This document shows, piece by piece, positions 16,092 to 25,065 of a stretch of 64,000 nt of DNA. Numbering within the stretch: the stretch's first letter is position 1; each line of letters starts with the position of its first letter. Origin of the DNA: Lachnospiraceae bacterium (lineage in GTDB: Bacteria > Bacillota > Clostridia > Lachnospirales > Lachnospiraceae); assembly GCA_024698145.1 (NCBI GenBank), contig JAILRO010000057.1:1-64000 (forward strand), read 5' to 3'. The notes beneath the pieces are model-generated. The model made no database searches and was not told the DNA's origin. It worked only from the letters and a program-made list of their open reading frames with translations. A program made the position numbers and the translations under genes.

Positions 16092-17345
16092 ATGAGCACG
16101 CAAACAACCAATATTGCTGTTGCAGGAACAGGATATGTCGGACTCTCAATCGCAACATTACTTTCACAACATAATAACGTAACAGCAGTTGACATAATAC
16201 CAGAAAAGGTAGACATGATTAATAACCGAATCTCACCGATTCAGGACGAATATATAGAAAAATATTTAAAGGAAAAACAGTTAAAACTTACCGCAACACT
16301 TGATGGTAAAGAAGCGTATGAAAATGCTGAATTTGTTGTTATTGCTGCACCTACCAACTATGACAGCGCAAAAAACTATTTTGACACGAGCGCTGTAGAA
16401 AGTGTAATCGAACTTGTACTTTCTGTTAATCCTGAAGCCATTATGGTCATAAAAAGTACAATTCCGGTAGGTTATACCGAATCAGTTAAGAAGAAATACA
16501 ATACCGATAATATCATATTCAGTCCTGAATTCCTTAGAGAATCCAAGGCTTTGTATGATAATCTTTACCCATCGAGAATTATAGTATCCACCGACAGTGC
16601 AAACGAAAAAATAGTCAATGCATCCAAAAAGTTTGCCACTCTTCTTTGCGAAGGGGCACTCAAGGAAGATATAGATGTTTTATACATGAGCTCTACAGAG
16701 GCGGAAGCCGTCAAACTTTTCGCCAATACTTATTTGGCACTCAGAGTTTCTTATTTCAATGAGCTTGATACTTATGCAGAAATGAAAGGGCTTAACACCA
16801 AGAATATTATTGATGGTGTATGTCTCGACCCTCGTATAGGTTCACATTATAACAATCCGTCATTTGGTTACGGCGGATATTGTCTCCCAAAAGACACGAA
16901 ACAATTACTCGCAAACTATGCTGATGTACCACAGAACATGATGAGCGCGATTGTTGAAAGCAACAGAACAAGAAAAGATTTCATAGCAGATCAGGTGCTT
17001 CATATGGCAGGATATTACGATTACTATCATCGTGGTGACTTTGACAGCAGTCAGGAAAAAGAATGTGTTATAGGTGTGTATAGACTTACAATGAAATCAA
17101 ACTCAGATAACTTCCGACAGTCATCGATTCAGGGAGTAATGAAACGAATCAAAGCAAAAGGTGCAACTGTTATCATCTACGAACCAACTCTTCCCGACAA
17201 TTCAACATTTTTCGGAAGTAAAGTTGTAAATGATATAGAAAGTTTCAAAAAACAAAGTCATGCAATAATAGCAAACCGATATGACGATTGCCTTGATGAT
17301 GTTGAAAATAAAGTATATACAAGAGATCTTTTCAGAAGAGACTAA
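16092..17345 (+). CDS. ugd: UDP-glucose 6-dehydrogenase
   Basis: The protein is 417 aa from the ATG after GGAAGGAGG. The NAD-binding N-domain carries [15 protein letters not shown]. The central region has the family motifs KSTIPVGYT and FSPEFLRES, and the catalytic Cys lies in [11 protein letters not shown]. It makes UDP-glucuronate (or the corresponding acid of another UDP-sugar) for capsule or cell-wall polymers. Its own promoter and terminator make it monocistronic. Confidence 0.93.
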   Translation: MSTQTTNIAVAGTGYVGLSIATLLSQHNNVTAVDIIPEKVDMINNRISPIQDEYIEKYLKEKQLKLTATLDGKEAYENAEFVVIAAPTNYDSAKNYFDTSAVESVIELVLSVNPEAIMVIKSTIPVGYTESVKKKYNTDNIIFSPEFLRESKALYDNLYPSRIIVSTDSANEKIVNASKKFATLLCEGALKEDIDVLYMSSTEAEAVKLFANTYLALRVSYFNELDTYAEMKGLNTKNIIDGVCLDPRIGSHYNNPSFGYGGYCLPKDTKQLLANYADVPQNMMSAIVESNRTRKDFIADQVLHMAGYYDYYHRGDFDSSQEKECVIGVYRLTMKSNSDNFRQSSIQGVMKRIKAKGATVIIYEPTLPDNSTFFGSKVVNDIESFKKQSHAIIANRYDDCLDDVENKVYTRDLFRRD

Positions 17346-17358
17346 AAAAGACATAAAA

Positions 17359-17390
17359 CTACCCGTGATAATGTTCATTAACACGGGTAG
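17359..17390 (+). terminator. Terminator of ugd
   Basis: The stem CTACCCGTG/CACGGGTAG with a 14-base loop is followed by CCTTATTT. Confidence 0.75.
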
Positions 17391-17438
17391 CCTTATTTCA
17401 ATATTCTATTCATATATGATTCTCCTTATCATATTATT

Positions 17439-17642
17439 TTATGCATTAAAACTTATATGCTTACGTCCTTCTTCATCCATTTCGTAATGAAGTTCTCCAA
17501 CTCCTACAAACATTGATGCAAATGGATCTAATCTTTTGGCTTTTTTCTTTGCCTTAGAAGCACGATACTTCTCATCCTTGTTCTTATCATTATAAAAAAG
17601 GTCTGAACCTAATTCAATGGGGATTACTTTGTATTCCGTCAT
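17439..17642 (-). CDS. Small hypothetical protein
   Basis: The protein is 67 aa from the ATG preceded by AAGGGAG. It has a basic Lys-rich middle (YRASKAKKKAKRLDPFASMF) and an acidic end. There is no membrane segment or recognisable motif. It sits alone between ugd and the binding-protein/GGDEF operon. A real gene is plausible because of the good RBS. No function is assigned. Confidence 0.55.
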   Translation of the reverse strand: MTEYKVIPIELGSDLFYNDKNKDEKYRASKAKKKAKRLDPFASMFVGVGELHYEMDEEGRKHISFNA

Positions 17643-17781
17643 GGTAATCAACTCCCTTCTTTCCCATGCAGCCTACTTAATATAATCTTATCTATTAACT
17701 TGTTGTGAAGGAGAGTCTTTCGCATCCTTGCCAGAATCCCTTTCACTTATTATATCGGTATAACAATCCCCATTGTTAATA

Positions 17782-19092
17782 TCAATTATCTTTTTTATCA
17801 GACGCAAGCGAAGCAATAGCGCGTCTGATATTTGAAGCACACTCCTCAACTCCCATTTTATCGAAGATGTATTCGTCAGCACCGCTTTTAAATGCATCTA
17901 TAATCTTCTCATTCTCCATATTAGGTATGATAAGACTCATTTCGTAATTGTGTTCTTTCATCTCCTGAATTGCAATATATTCTGTTGATTCTGCAAGTCC
18001 GTCTTGCTTCAGCGCTTCTACTGCTGAATTACTTACAGGTACACCTTTTTCCGTCTGCTGAAGTCTTGCCATTTCCGGATCATTTAAAAGGAAGTTAACC
18101 AGCTTCGCTGAAGCAACAGGATCACTTGTATCCGCACCGATTGCCCACATAGTAGCAGGTTTGATATACCAGCCTGTCCTCTTTGCACCCGGTACCATTG
18201 GATAATCAACTCTTATTACATTAACACCTTTTTGAACCAAAGTATCGTGGTAGATCTTAGTATCACTTACCCAGCACATAGTTCCAATCATTTCTCCTGA
18301 TAAATAACTGTTTCTCTCAAACAAATCTATCGGGCACACAACGTTGTGATCAATCAATTTCTTGTAGAAAACAAGAATATCCTGCACATCCTGTTCATTC
18401 AGATTAAATGTTCCATCTTCATTAAACATCGCTTTATCATGGCTCTGTTCAAAATAAGCAACAAGGAATATGAAAAACTGCTTCTTACTCATTCCAAGAA
18501 CGTATTTTCCATGCTTCTTGACAATGTCCCCCATCTCAAACAAATCATCCCATGTTCTAGGAACCGAAAAATCGTATTCATCAAGCAAATCCTTATTATA
18601 GTAAAATACATGAGTATTCATCGCAATCGGAATTGCATTGAGTTTACCGTTTTGCGTTCCGTAACTTAGTTCCTCTTCGGTGAAATTGTCTAGGTCAATA
18701 TAATCCGACAATTCATTAAGATCATAAAAACCATTACCGTCCGGCGAATACTGGTCTATCCACGCATAGTTAATCTGCATTACATCCGCCTCATTATGTG
18801 ATTCCATCCACACATGATTTCTATCCTCATAACCTGTCCATTCACCATAGCGGAATGAAACATTAACACCGGTGTTTTTCTCCTTGAATAGTTCAACACC
18901 TTCCATAGTATATATATGTCTTACATCATTGCCCCACCATGAAAGTTTTATATTTGTCTGCTCATCGTGAGCAGTTATTGTATCAGCATTATCAGGGTTT
19001 GAACTAAGTTTTAATATAAGAACTATCATACATATTGCAAATGCCAAAACCAAAACATAGGGAATAATTCTCTTGATTTTTGTCTTCATCAT
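17782..19092 (-). CDS. Family 1 extracellular solute-binding protein (membrane-anchored)
   Basis: The protein is 436 aa. The N-terminus is a hydrophobic segment (residues 10-28) without a lipobox Cys, so the protein is probably held by an uncleaved anchor or secreted. The fold is that of sugar-binding SBP family 1: LSWWGNDVRHIYTMEGVELF, then MQINYAWIDQYSP and IPIAMNTHVFYYNKDLLDEY. Its start overlaps the 3' end of the preceding diguanylate cyclase gene by 4 bases. No ABC permease is nearby, so it is more likely the ligand-binding partner of that sensor than a transport component. Ligand inferred as sugar only from the family. Confidence 0.87.
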   Translation of the reverse strand: MMKTKIKRIIPYVLVLAFAICMIVLILKLSSNPDNADTITAHDEQTNIKLSWWGNDVRHIYTMEGVELFKEKNTGVNVSFRYGEWTGYEDRNHVWMESHNEADVMQINYAWIDQYSPDGNGFYDLNELSDYIDLDNFTEEELSYGTQNGKLNAIPIAMNTHVFYYNKDLLDEYDFSVPRTWDDLFEMGDIVKKHGKYVLGMSKKQFFIFLVAYFEQSHDKAMFNEDGTFNLNEQDVQDILVFYKKLIDHNVVCPIDLFERNSYLSGEMIGTMCWVSDTKIYHDTLVQKGVNVIRVDYPMVPGAKRTGWYIKPATMWAIGADTSDPVASAKLVNFLLNDPEMARLQQTEKGVPVSNSAVEALKQDGLAESTEYIAIQEMKEHNYEMSLIIPNMENEKIIDAFKSGADEYIFDKMGVEECASNIRRAIASLASDKKDN

Positions 19093-20603
19093 TCATCCCC
19101 CTCTCTGTAAAAGTTAAAGCAATTCTTACCGCTATTCTTTGACTTATAAAGGGCCTTATCAGCCTTACCATATAATGCTTCGAAATCTTCTGACATGTCA
19201 TCTGTCATATACACTCCTGCACTCATGGAAACATTACACTGTTCACGTTCAAGTTCAAACTCAATTAAGAACTCTTCTAACACATACTCAACCTGCGTGC
19301 TTACAGCATCCTTAACAGCAGTAAAATCAACACCGACACATTCTGTATATAATGCAAACTCATCACCGCCAAGACGACCTATGAGAGTCTCCTCATTGTA
19401 CATTCTCTTTAATAATTTACCAACACGAATAATAACCTGATCTCCATAAATGTGGCCTAACTTATCATTGATCTGCTTGAAATTGTCCATATCCAGCATT
19501 ACAAACACTGATATTCTTTCCTTGGCTTCCTTTGCAAGAATCTTTTCAACCTCATCCTGAAATGTCGCCTTATTCATAACACCTGACAGCCTGTCTATCT
19601 CTGCTCGATTTTCAAGCGTTGATACCATACCATCAACAGGTTTTGATATATTAATTATGAGCATTAGTCCAATTAACACAAAAAGAGCAGCAAGACATAT
19701 AGATACCCTCACAGTAAACCCTCTAAGTCTGATATTCTCCTCAAGAATAATGCGTGTAGGTATCGAACATACCACCTGCCAATCATTAGAACATACGTTA
19801 GAATTGATAATATAATCACTACTTATAACAGTTCTTGAATTGGTAGCATCTGTAGCTGCCTGATTAAGTTCAGCTGCAATATCGCCCGGAAGTGAACTTC
19901 CTATTTCGTCAGTGTTGACAGAAAACATTATTATTCCGCTATCATCTACGAAACGAACAGTCATAGAATCAAGCTGTTCAGGATATACAAAAACAGATGC
20001 TAATTCCCTTGTATAAATTGATGAAACCAGTATCGCATTGGGATTTAATCTCTTGAAATAAAACATACGGTCAGTATTACCGTTAATACCAAAGCCCCAA
20101 CCGTCTTTTTTCCTCTCATTGACGATATATGACGCAAAGGTATCGTACATACCACCGTCAGGAAACAAATCCTCAGTGCCATGCGAAATCCAGCCAACCT
20201 TGTGATCATCAGAATAAACAATTCCAAAATCAGCATAGTTATCCATAAGTCCGATATCCACTATACGAGAGCTTATAAGTTCTTCAGTCTTAACCTTGTC
20301 GTACTCTTCCATGCTCTCATCCGTGGCATCATACTCATAGTAAGCCTCATCAGAAAACATTAAAGTGGCAGTTGTCTCCATTCTTTGTAAATACGAATTA
20401 ATATTAAGCTCTAGCTGTCTGCTGTCTGCCGCAACAAGTTTTGAGACCGTCTCTTTCATAGCACGATCAGAGCGCTGCAATATCACATAATCAAGAAAGA
20501 TTGTAACAATTGCAATCAGTGCCGAAAAAATTATTAATATTTCAATTTGGAACAGACGAAAACGATGTCCCGAGCGTTCATGCCTTTTATCTTTTCCTGA
20601 CAA
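19089..20603 (-). CDS. Membrane diguanylate cyclase with Cache-type sensor
   Basis: The protein is 504 aa. It starts at TTG (GAGAAGG 10 bases upstream); no ATG fits before the first membrane helix. Order: cytoplasmic basic N-terminus, TM helix (about 19-45), an extracytoplasmic Cache-like domain of about 235 residues, a second TM (about 283-305), then GGDEF with the intact RLGGDEFALY active site, and the end YKSKNSGKNCF. It makes c-di-GMP in response to an external ligand. It is coupled by a 4-base overlap to a solute-binding protein gene. A TTGAAT-17-TATAAT promoter lies upstream. Confidence 0.9.
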   Translation of the reverse strand: MSGKDKRHERSGHRFRLFQIEILIIFSALIAIVTIFLDYVILQRSDRAMKETVSKLVAADSRQLELNINSYLQRMETTATLMFSDEAYYEYDATDESMEEYDKVKTEELISSRIVDIGLMDNYADFGIVYSDDHKVGWISHGTEDLFPDGGMYDTFASYIVNERKKDGWGFGINGNTDRMFYFKRLNPNAILVSSIYTRELASVFVYPEQLDSMTVRFVDDSGIIMFSVNTDEIGSSLPGDIAAELNQAATDATNSRTVISSDYIINSNVCSNDWQVVCSIPTRIILEENIRLRGFTVRVSICLAALFVLIGLMLIINISKPVDGMVSTLENRAEIDRLSGVMNKATFQDEVEKILAKEAKERISVFVMLDMDNFKQINDKLGHIYGDQVIIRVGKLLKRMYNEETLIGRLGGDEFALYTECVGVDFTAVKDAVSTQVEYVLEEFLIEFELEREQCNVSMSAGVYMTDDMSEDFEALYGKADKALYKSKNSGKNCFNFYREGDE

Positions 20604-20661
20604 AATCCGCTAACCTTCTCTCATAAATAAAAAAATAATTAATAGCCACAAATAACGGTTA

Positions 20662-20690
20662 ATTATACCACATTTCAACAAATAATTCAA
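20662..20690 (-). promoter_or_regulatory. Promoter of the GGDEF/binding-protein operon
   Basis: On the minus strand, TTGAAT and TATAAT are spaced by 17 bases, about 60 bp upstream of the TTG start. Confidence 0.75.
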
Positions 20691-20736
20691 CATTTTCCAG
20701 GCCCATGAAATCAATCTCACCCATTGCATTTTTTAA

Positions 20737-20765
20737 TTGAGAATTGTCGTATTTTTTGTTATGAT
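20737..20765 (+). promoter_or_regulatory. Promoter of the hydrogenase operon
   Basis: TTGAGA and TATGAT are spaced by 17 bases, 37 bp before the first hyd gene. Confidence 0.75.
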
Positions 20766-20802
20766 ATTTACAGATATATTCACTTTACAAGGAGGATAAT
20801 TT

Positions 20803-21306
20803 ATGGGGAAAATTAATGCTGCTGCAGTAGCACAAATTGAATCCATCTGTGCCCGTTACAAGGACGAAAAAACGCCGCTTATGATGATTCTTAGCGACAT
20901 TCAAAACGAGTACGGATACATTCCGCTGGAGGTTCAGGAGATTGTGTCACAACACACCGGTATTTCCGTGGCGGAAATCTATGGAGTTGTTACATTCTAT
21001 TCATTCTTCTCGCTTACTCCAAAAGGAAAATATGTTATCGGTTGTTGTCTGGGAACAGCTTGTTATGTCAAGGGTGCCCAACAGGTAATCGATAAGTTTT
21101 CAGAGCTTCTTCACATCAAACCCGGTGAGACAACAGACGACGGACTGTTCACATTAGACGCATTAAGATGTATAGGTGCATGTGGAATTGCCCCCGCTGT
21201 TTCCATCAACGGTAAAGTTTATCCCAAAATGACAGTTTCACAGGTAAATGAAGTCATTGCAAGTTACCTCATTTCCGAAGAAAAAGGACAGGAGGTGACA
21301 GCATGA
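20803..21306 (+). CDS. hydC: NuoE-like subunit of electron-bifurcating [FeFe] hydrogenase
   Basis: The protein is 167 aa. It is a thioredoxin-like [2Fe-2S] protein of the NuoE/HydC family. The four cluster cysteines are in GCCLGTACYVKGA and LRCIGACGIAP. RBS AAGGAGG is strong. It overlaps the NuoF-like gene by 4 bases, so the three hyd genes form a tight operon. In group A3 hydrogenases the trimer couples NADH and reduced ferredoxin oxidation to H2 formation, or the reverse. Assigned as the small diaphorase-side subunit. Confidence 0.95.
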   Translation: MGKINAAAVAQIESICARYKDEKTPLMMILSDIQNEYGYIPLEVQEIVSQHTGISVAEIYGVVTFYSFFSLTPKGKYVIGCCLGTACYVKGAQQVIDKFSELLHIKPGETTDDGLFTLDALRCIGACGIAPAVSINGKVYPKMTVSQVNEVIASYLISEEKGQEVTA

Positions 21307-23189
21307 TTATAGATTCAATAGAAAAATTAGATGAGAGAGCTGCCGCTTGTACTAGGTGCTTCGATGACAAATTAAAAGGTTCGGACGGAAAAAGACACAT
21401 TGTTATATGCGGTGGTACAGGCTGTCTTTCCAACAATTCAAAAGAAATCAAAGAAAAGTTTGAAAAACGTCTCGAAGAAAAAGACGTTTCATACAAAACA
21501 ACCGTTAATATTGTAGGATGTTTTGGTTTCTGTTCACAGGGACCATTTGTAAAAATATATCCGGAAGACACCCTATACAGACTTGTTACGATTGAAGATG
21601 TTGCCGAAATCGTCGATTCCGACATAGTAAATGGTGTTGTAGTAGAAAGGCTGCTCTATCAGGATCCGGCCACCGGTGTAAAAGTGACCAAGCAGGCCGA
21701 TATCAACTTCTACAAAAAACAACATAGAATTGCCCTTCACGGATGCGGCGAAATCAATCCGGAGGATATCAACGAAGCCTTAGGTCTCGGAGCTTTTATG
21801 GGACTTAAAAAAGCTCTCTCCATGTCAAGACAGGAAGTTATCGACGAAGTACTTGCTTCCGGAATAAGAGGACGCGGAGGTGCAGGTTTCCCCTCCGGAA
21901 GAAAATGGCAGTTTGCCTATAACGTTGACAGCGACGAGAAGTATGTTGTCTGTAACGGTGACGAAGGTGACCCCGGTGCATTTATGGATCGAAGCATATT
22001 AGAAGGTAATCCTTTAAGCGTTATAGAGGGTATGATGATTGCCGGATATGCCATTGGCGCAAAGAACGGCTACTTCTATGTACGTGCCGAATATCCTATT
22101 GCCGTAAACAGATTAAAAGAAGCTATCAAGCAGGCCGAAGACCTCGGACTTATAGGTGACAATATTTTTGGAACAGATTTCTCCTTCAGGTGTCACCTTC
22201 GTCTCGGTGCCGGCGCCTTTGTATGTGGAGAAGAAACTGCATTGCTTAATTCTATTGAAGGCAAGCGCGGCAATCCAAGACCAAGACCGCCATTCCCTGC
22301 ACTTAAAGGATTATGGGGTCAACCAACCATTATCAACAACGTGGAAACACTTTCGTGTATCCCCTTCATTTTAAGGGAAGGCGCTGCTGCTTTCTCAAGT
22401 GTCGGAACCGAGGGTTCAAAAGGAACCAAGGTTTTTGCACTCGGTGGAAAAGTCAACAACGTCGGACTTGTTGAAGTTCCTATGGGAACAACACTTCGCG
22501 AGTTAATCTTTGATATTGGTGGTGGCATACCGGACGGCAAGAAATTCAAAGCCATTCAGACAGGTGGTCCTTCCGGTGGATGTCTTACCGAGGAGTTCCT
22601 TGACGAACCGATTGACTTTGATAACCTTGTTCAGAAGGGCTCTATGATGGGCTCCGGTGGTGCGATTGTAATGGACGAGGACAACTGTATGGTTGACGTT
22701 GCAAAGTTCTACATGGAATTCATATGCGATGAATCCTGTGGAAAATGTTCCCCTTGCCGTATAGGTACAAAACGTATGTTAGAGATACTTACACGTATTA
22801 CAGAGGGCAACGGTACAATGCAGGATCTTGAAGATCTTGAGGAATTAAGCGCTACTGTTAAAACCAACTCATTGTGTGCATTGGGACAAACAGCTGCCAA
22901 CCCGGTAACGTCAACACTTACACATTTTAGAGATGAATACATAGCCCATATCGTCGATAAGAAATGTCCGGCCCGCGTATGTAAGAATCTCATGGAATAT
23001 CATATCGACCCTGATAAATGTATCGGTTGCGGCATGTGTGCCAAAGGCTGTCCGACTGATTGTATCAAACGAACCGAATATATTCCCGAAGGTCATAAAC
23101 TGGCTTCATTTGAAATCGATACTTCAAAATGCGTCAAGTGTGGTTCCTGCATAAGCGGATGTCGACTTGGTGCAATTTCGAAGAGATAA
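21303..23189 (+). CDS. hydB: NuoF-like diaphorase subunit of [FeFe] hydrogenase
   Basis: The protein is 628 aa. Domains in order: an N-terminal [2Fe-2S] thioredoxin-like domain (CGGTGCLSN, VGCFGFCSQGP), the NuoF flavin/NADH core with GIRGRGGAGFPSGRKW and CNGDEGDPGAFMD, the SLBB segment, the [4Fe-4S] motif ESCGKCSPCRIGT, and a C-terminal 2x[4Fe-4S] ferredoxin (CIGCGMCAKGC, CVKCGSCISGC). This arrangement is that of HydB/HndC in bifurcating hydrogenases, not of respiratory complex I. It binds FMN and NAD(H). Confidence 0.96.
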   Translation: MIIDSIEKLDERAAACTRCFDDKLKGSDGKRHIVICGGTGCLSNNSKEIKEKFEKRLEEKDVSYKTTVNIVGCFGFCSQGPFVKIYPEDTLYRLVTIEDVAEIVDSDIVNGVVVERLLYQDPATGVKVTKQADINFYKKQHRIALHGCGEINPEDINEALGLGAFMGLKKALSMSRQEVIDEVLASGIRGRGGAGFPSGRKWQFAYNVDSDEKYVVCNGDEGDPGAFMDRSILEGNPLSVIEGMMIAGYAIGAKNGYFYVRAEYPIAVNRLKEAIKQAEDLGLIGDNIFGTDFSFRCHLRLGAGAFVCGEETALLNSIEGKRGNPRPRPPFPALKGLWGQPTIINNVETLSCIPFILREGAAAFSSVGTEGSKGTKVFALGGKVNNVGLVEVPMGTTLRELIFDIGGGIPDGKKFKAIQTGGPSGGCLTEEFLDEPIDFDNLVQKGSMMGSGGAIVMDEDNCMVDVAKFYMEFICDESCGKCSPCRIGTKRMLEILTRITEGNGTMQDLEDLEELSATVKTNSLCALGQTAANPVTSTLTHFRDEYIAHIVDKKCPARVCKNLMEYHIDPDKCIGCGMCAKGCPTDCIKRTEYIPEGHKLASFEIDTSKCVKCGSCISGCRLGAISKR

Positions 23190-23202
23190 GGGGGTATATA
23201 CT

Positions 23203-24981
23203 ATGGCATTGATTAATATTAAGATAGAGGGCATCTCCTATCAGGTTGAGGAGGGCCAGACAATACTTGAAGCGGCGAAAAAATGCGGATATGAAATTCC
23301 TTCTCTTTGCACCTTCAATCATGGTGAGTGTAACCAAGGCTCCTGTCGTGTATGTCTAGTAGAAGCTACCGGTGCAAGAGGTCTTGTTGCAAGTTGCGTT
23401 TATCCGATTTCTGACGGTATGGAGATAACAATTTCCTCACCAAAAGCCGTTGAAGCAAGAAGAAACAGTGTCGAATTACTGCTATCCGACCACAACCAGA
23501 ACTGTCAGCAATGCGACAAAAACGGCAAATGCGAGCTGTTGCGTGTTGCTTCGATAACCGGTTCACGAGAGCTTAAGTTCTCCGGCAGTCATTCAGAGAC
23601 GCACCTTGATACATTAGCACCGGGGCTTGTTCGCGACACTTCAAAATGTATACTTTGTGGCAGATGTATTGCACGATGTGAAAACGCACAAGGAATCGGA
23701 ATACTCGGTTTTGAAAACCGTGGATTCGACACATTTGTTTCACCAGCAGGTGACAGAAGTTTTGCAGATTCTCCATGTATCCAATGCGGACAATGTGTAA
23801 ATGTATGTCCTACCGGTGCGCTTATGGAACATTCAGAAATCAGTCTTGTTGATGAAGCATTCAAAGCAGGCAAGCATGTTATAGTTCAAGCTGCTCCTGC
23901 TGTTCGTGCAGCACTCGGCGAAGAGTTTGACTACCCAATCGGCACTCCGGTGACCGGCAAAATGATTGCCGCACTTAGACGACTTGGTTTTTATAGGGTA
24001 TATGACGTTAACTTCGGTGCAGATCTTACTATTATGGAAGAAGGAACCGAACTCCTTAATCGAATCAAAAACGGCGGCGTACTTCCTATGATAACCTCAT
24101 GTTCTCCGGGTTGGATTAACTATGCCGAATACAACTACGGCGATTTGCTTCCTCATTTATCATCCTGCAAATCTCCACATCAGATGCAGGGTGCAATAAT
24201 CAAGTCTTACTGGGCAAAACAAAACAACTTAAAACCGGAAGACATCTTCGTTGTATCAGTAATGCCTTGTATTGCCAAGAAGTTTGAGAAAGAAAGAGAA
24301 CAACTTAAAGTTAATGATATCCCTGATGTAGATGCAGTAATCACAACAAGAGAACTTGCACGAATGATAAAACGTGCGGGTATAGTTTTCGACAAGCTCC
24401 CTGATGAAGAATGGGATGCCGACATAATGGGTGATTATTCCGGTGCAGGCGTTATCTTCGGTGTAACCGGTGGTGTTATGGAAGCTGCGCTTCGTACTGT
24501 ATACTACAAGCTTACCGGCAAGGAAAAGGATGAAATAACCTTTACCGAAGTAAGAGGTCACGAAGCAGGTATTCGCGAAGCCTCTCTTGATATTGACGGC
24601 ACAACAATAAATGTTGCCATGGCTTCCGGCATGCGTTCTGCAAAAATACTTTTAGACGATATCAAGGACGGCAAATCCAAGTATCATTTCATAGAGATAA
24701 TGGGATGCCCCGGCGGATGCATTAACGGCGGTGGCCAACCTTATGTAAGAAGTTGCTTCCTTCCTAATGAAGATGATGACATAATGGAAACATACAAAGA
24801 AAAGAGAGCCCAGGCATTATACAAAGAAGACGAAGGCAGACCAATTCGTCAGTCTCATAACAATCCTCAAATAAAAGAGCTTTACGACAAGTTCCTAGAG
24901 GAACCTAATTCTCACAAGGCACACGAACTTTTACATACTACCTACGAAGCAAGAGTGGGATTTAACGAGATAGCAAACTAG
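23203..24981 (+). CDS. hydA: [FeFe] hydrogenase catalytic subunit (HydA, group A)
   Basis: The protein is 592 aa, from the ATG after AAGGGGG, 12 codons inside the track ORF. The N-terminal [2Fe-2S] domain (CTFNHGECNQGSCRVC) is followed by a His/Cys [4Fe-4S] site (DHNQNCQQCDKNGKC) and two [4Fe-4S] motifs (CILCGRCIARC, CIQCGQCVNVC). The H-cluster signatures are TSCSPGW (L1, Ser where many have Cys), MPCIAKKFE (L2) and IMGCPGGCINGGGQP (L3). It catalyses reversible proton reduction in the cytoplasm. The maturase hydE is 9 kb away; hydF and hydG are not in the window. Confidence 0.96.
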   Translation: MALINIKIEGISYQVEEGQTILEAAKKCGYEIPSLCTFNHGECNQGSCRVCLVEATGARGLVASCVYPISDGMEITISSPKAVEARRNSVELLLSDHNQNCQQCDKNGKCELLRVASITGSRELKFSGSHSETHLDTLAPGLVRDTSKCILCGRCIARCENAQGIGILGFENRGFDTFVSPAGDRSFADSPCIQCGQCVNVCPTGALMEHSEISLVDEAFKAGKHVIVQAAPAVRAALGEEFDYPIGTPVTGKMIAALRRLGFYRVYDVNFGADLTIMEEGTELLNRIKNGGVLPMITSCSPGWINYAEYNYGDLLPHLSSCKSPHQMQGAIIKSYWAKQNNLKPEDIFVVSVMPCIAKKFEKEREQLKVNDIPDVDAVITTRELARMIKRAGIVFDKLPDEEWDADIMGDYSGAGVIFGVTGGVMEAALRTVYYKLTGKEKDEITFTEVRGHEAGIREASLDIDGTTINVAMASGMRSAKILLDDIKDGKSKYHFIEIMGCPGGCINGGGQPYVRSCFLPNEDDDIMETYKEKRAQALYKEDEGRPIRQSHNNPQIKELYDKFLEEPNSHKAHELLHTTYEARVGFNEIAN

Positions 24982-25001
24982 CACACGTTTTTATATTTTC
25001 G

Positions 25002-25030
25002 TTGAATTGTCAGGTAAAATCGTGTAAAAT
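25002..25030 (+). promoter_or_regulatory. Promoter of the soluble GGDEF gene
   Basis: TTGAAT and TAAAAT are spaced by 17 bases, 35 bp upstream of the start codon. Confidence 0.6.
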
Positions 25031-25065
25031 ATTGTATTATGATGTAGTTACTTGGAGGGTTGCTC

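Noticed and set aside
17688-17897. 69-aa minus-strand ORF
   Set aside because: It overlaps the C-terminus of the solute-binding protein in another frame and has no RBS or recognisable domain.
20803-23189. NuoE/NuoF as part of respiratory complex I
   Set aside because: No other nuo genes follow; the third gene is [FeFe] hydrogenase, and the NuoF-like protein has the extra ferredoxin-type C-terminus of HydB.
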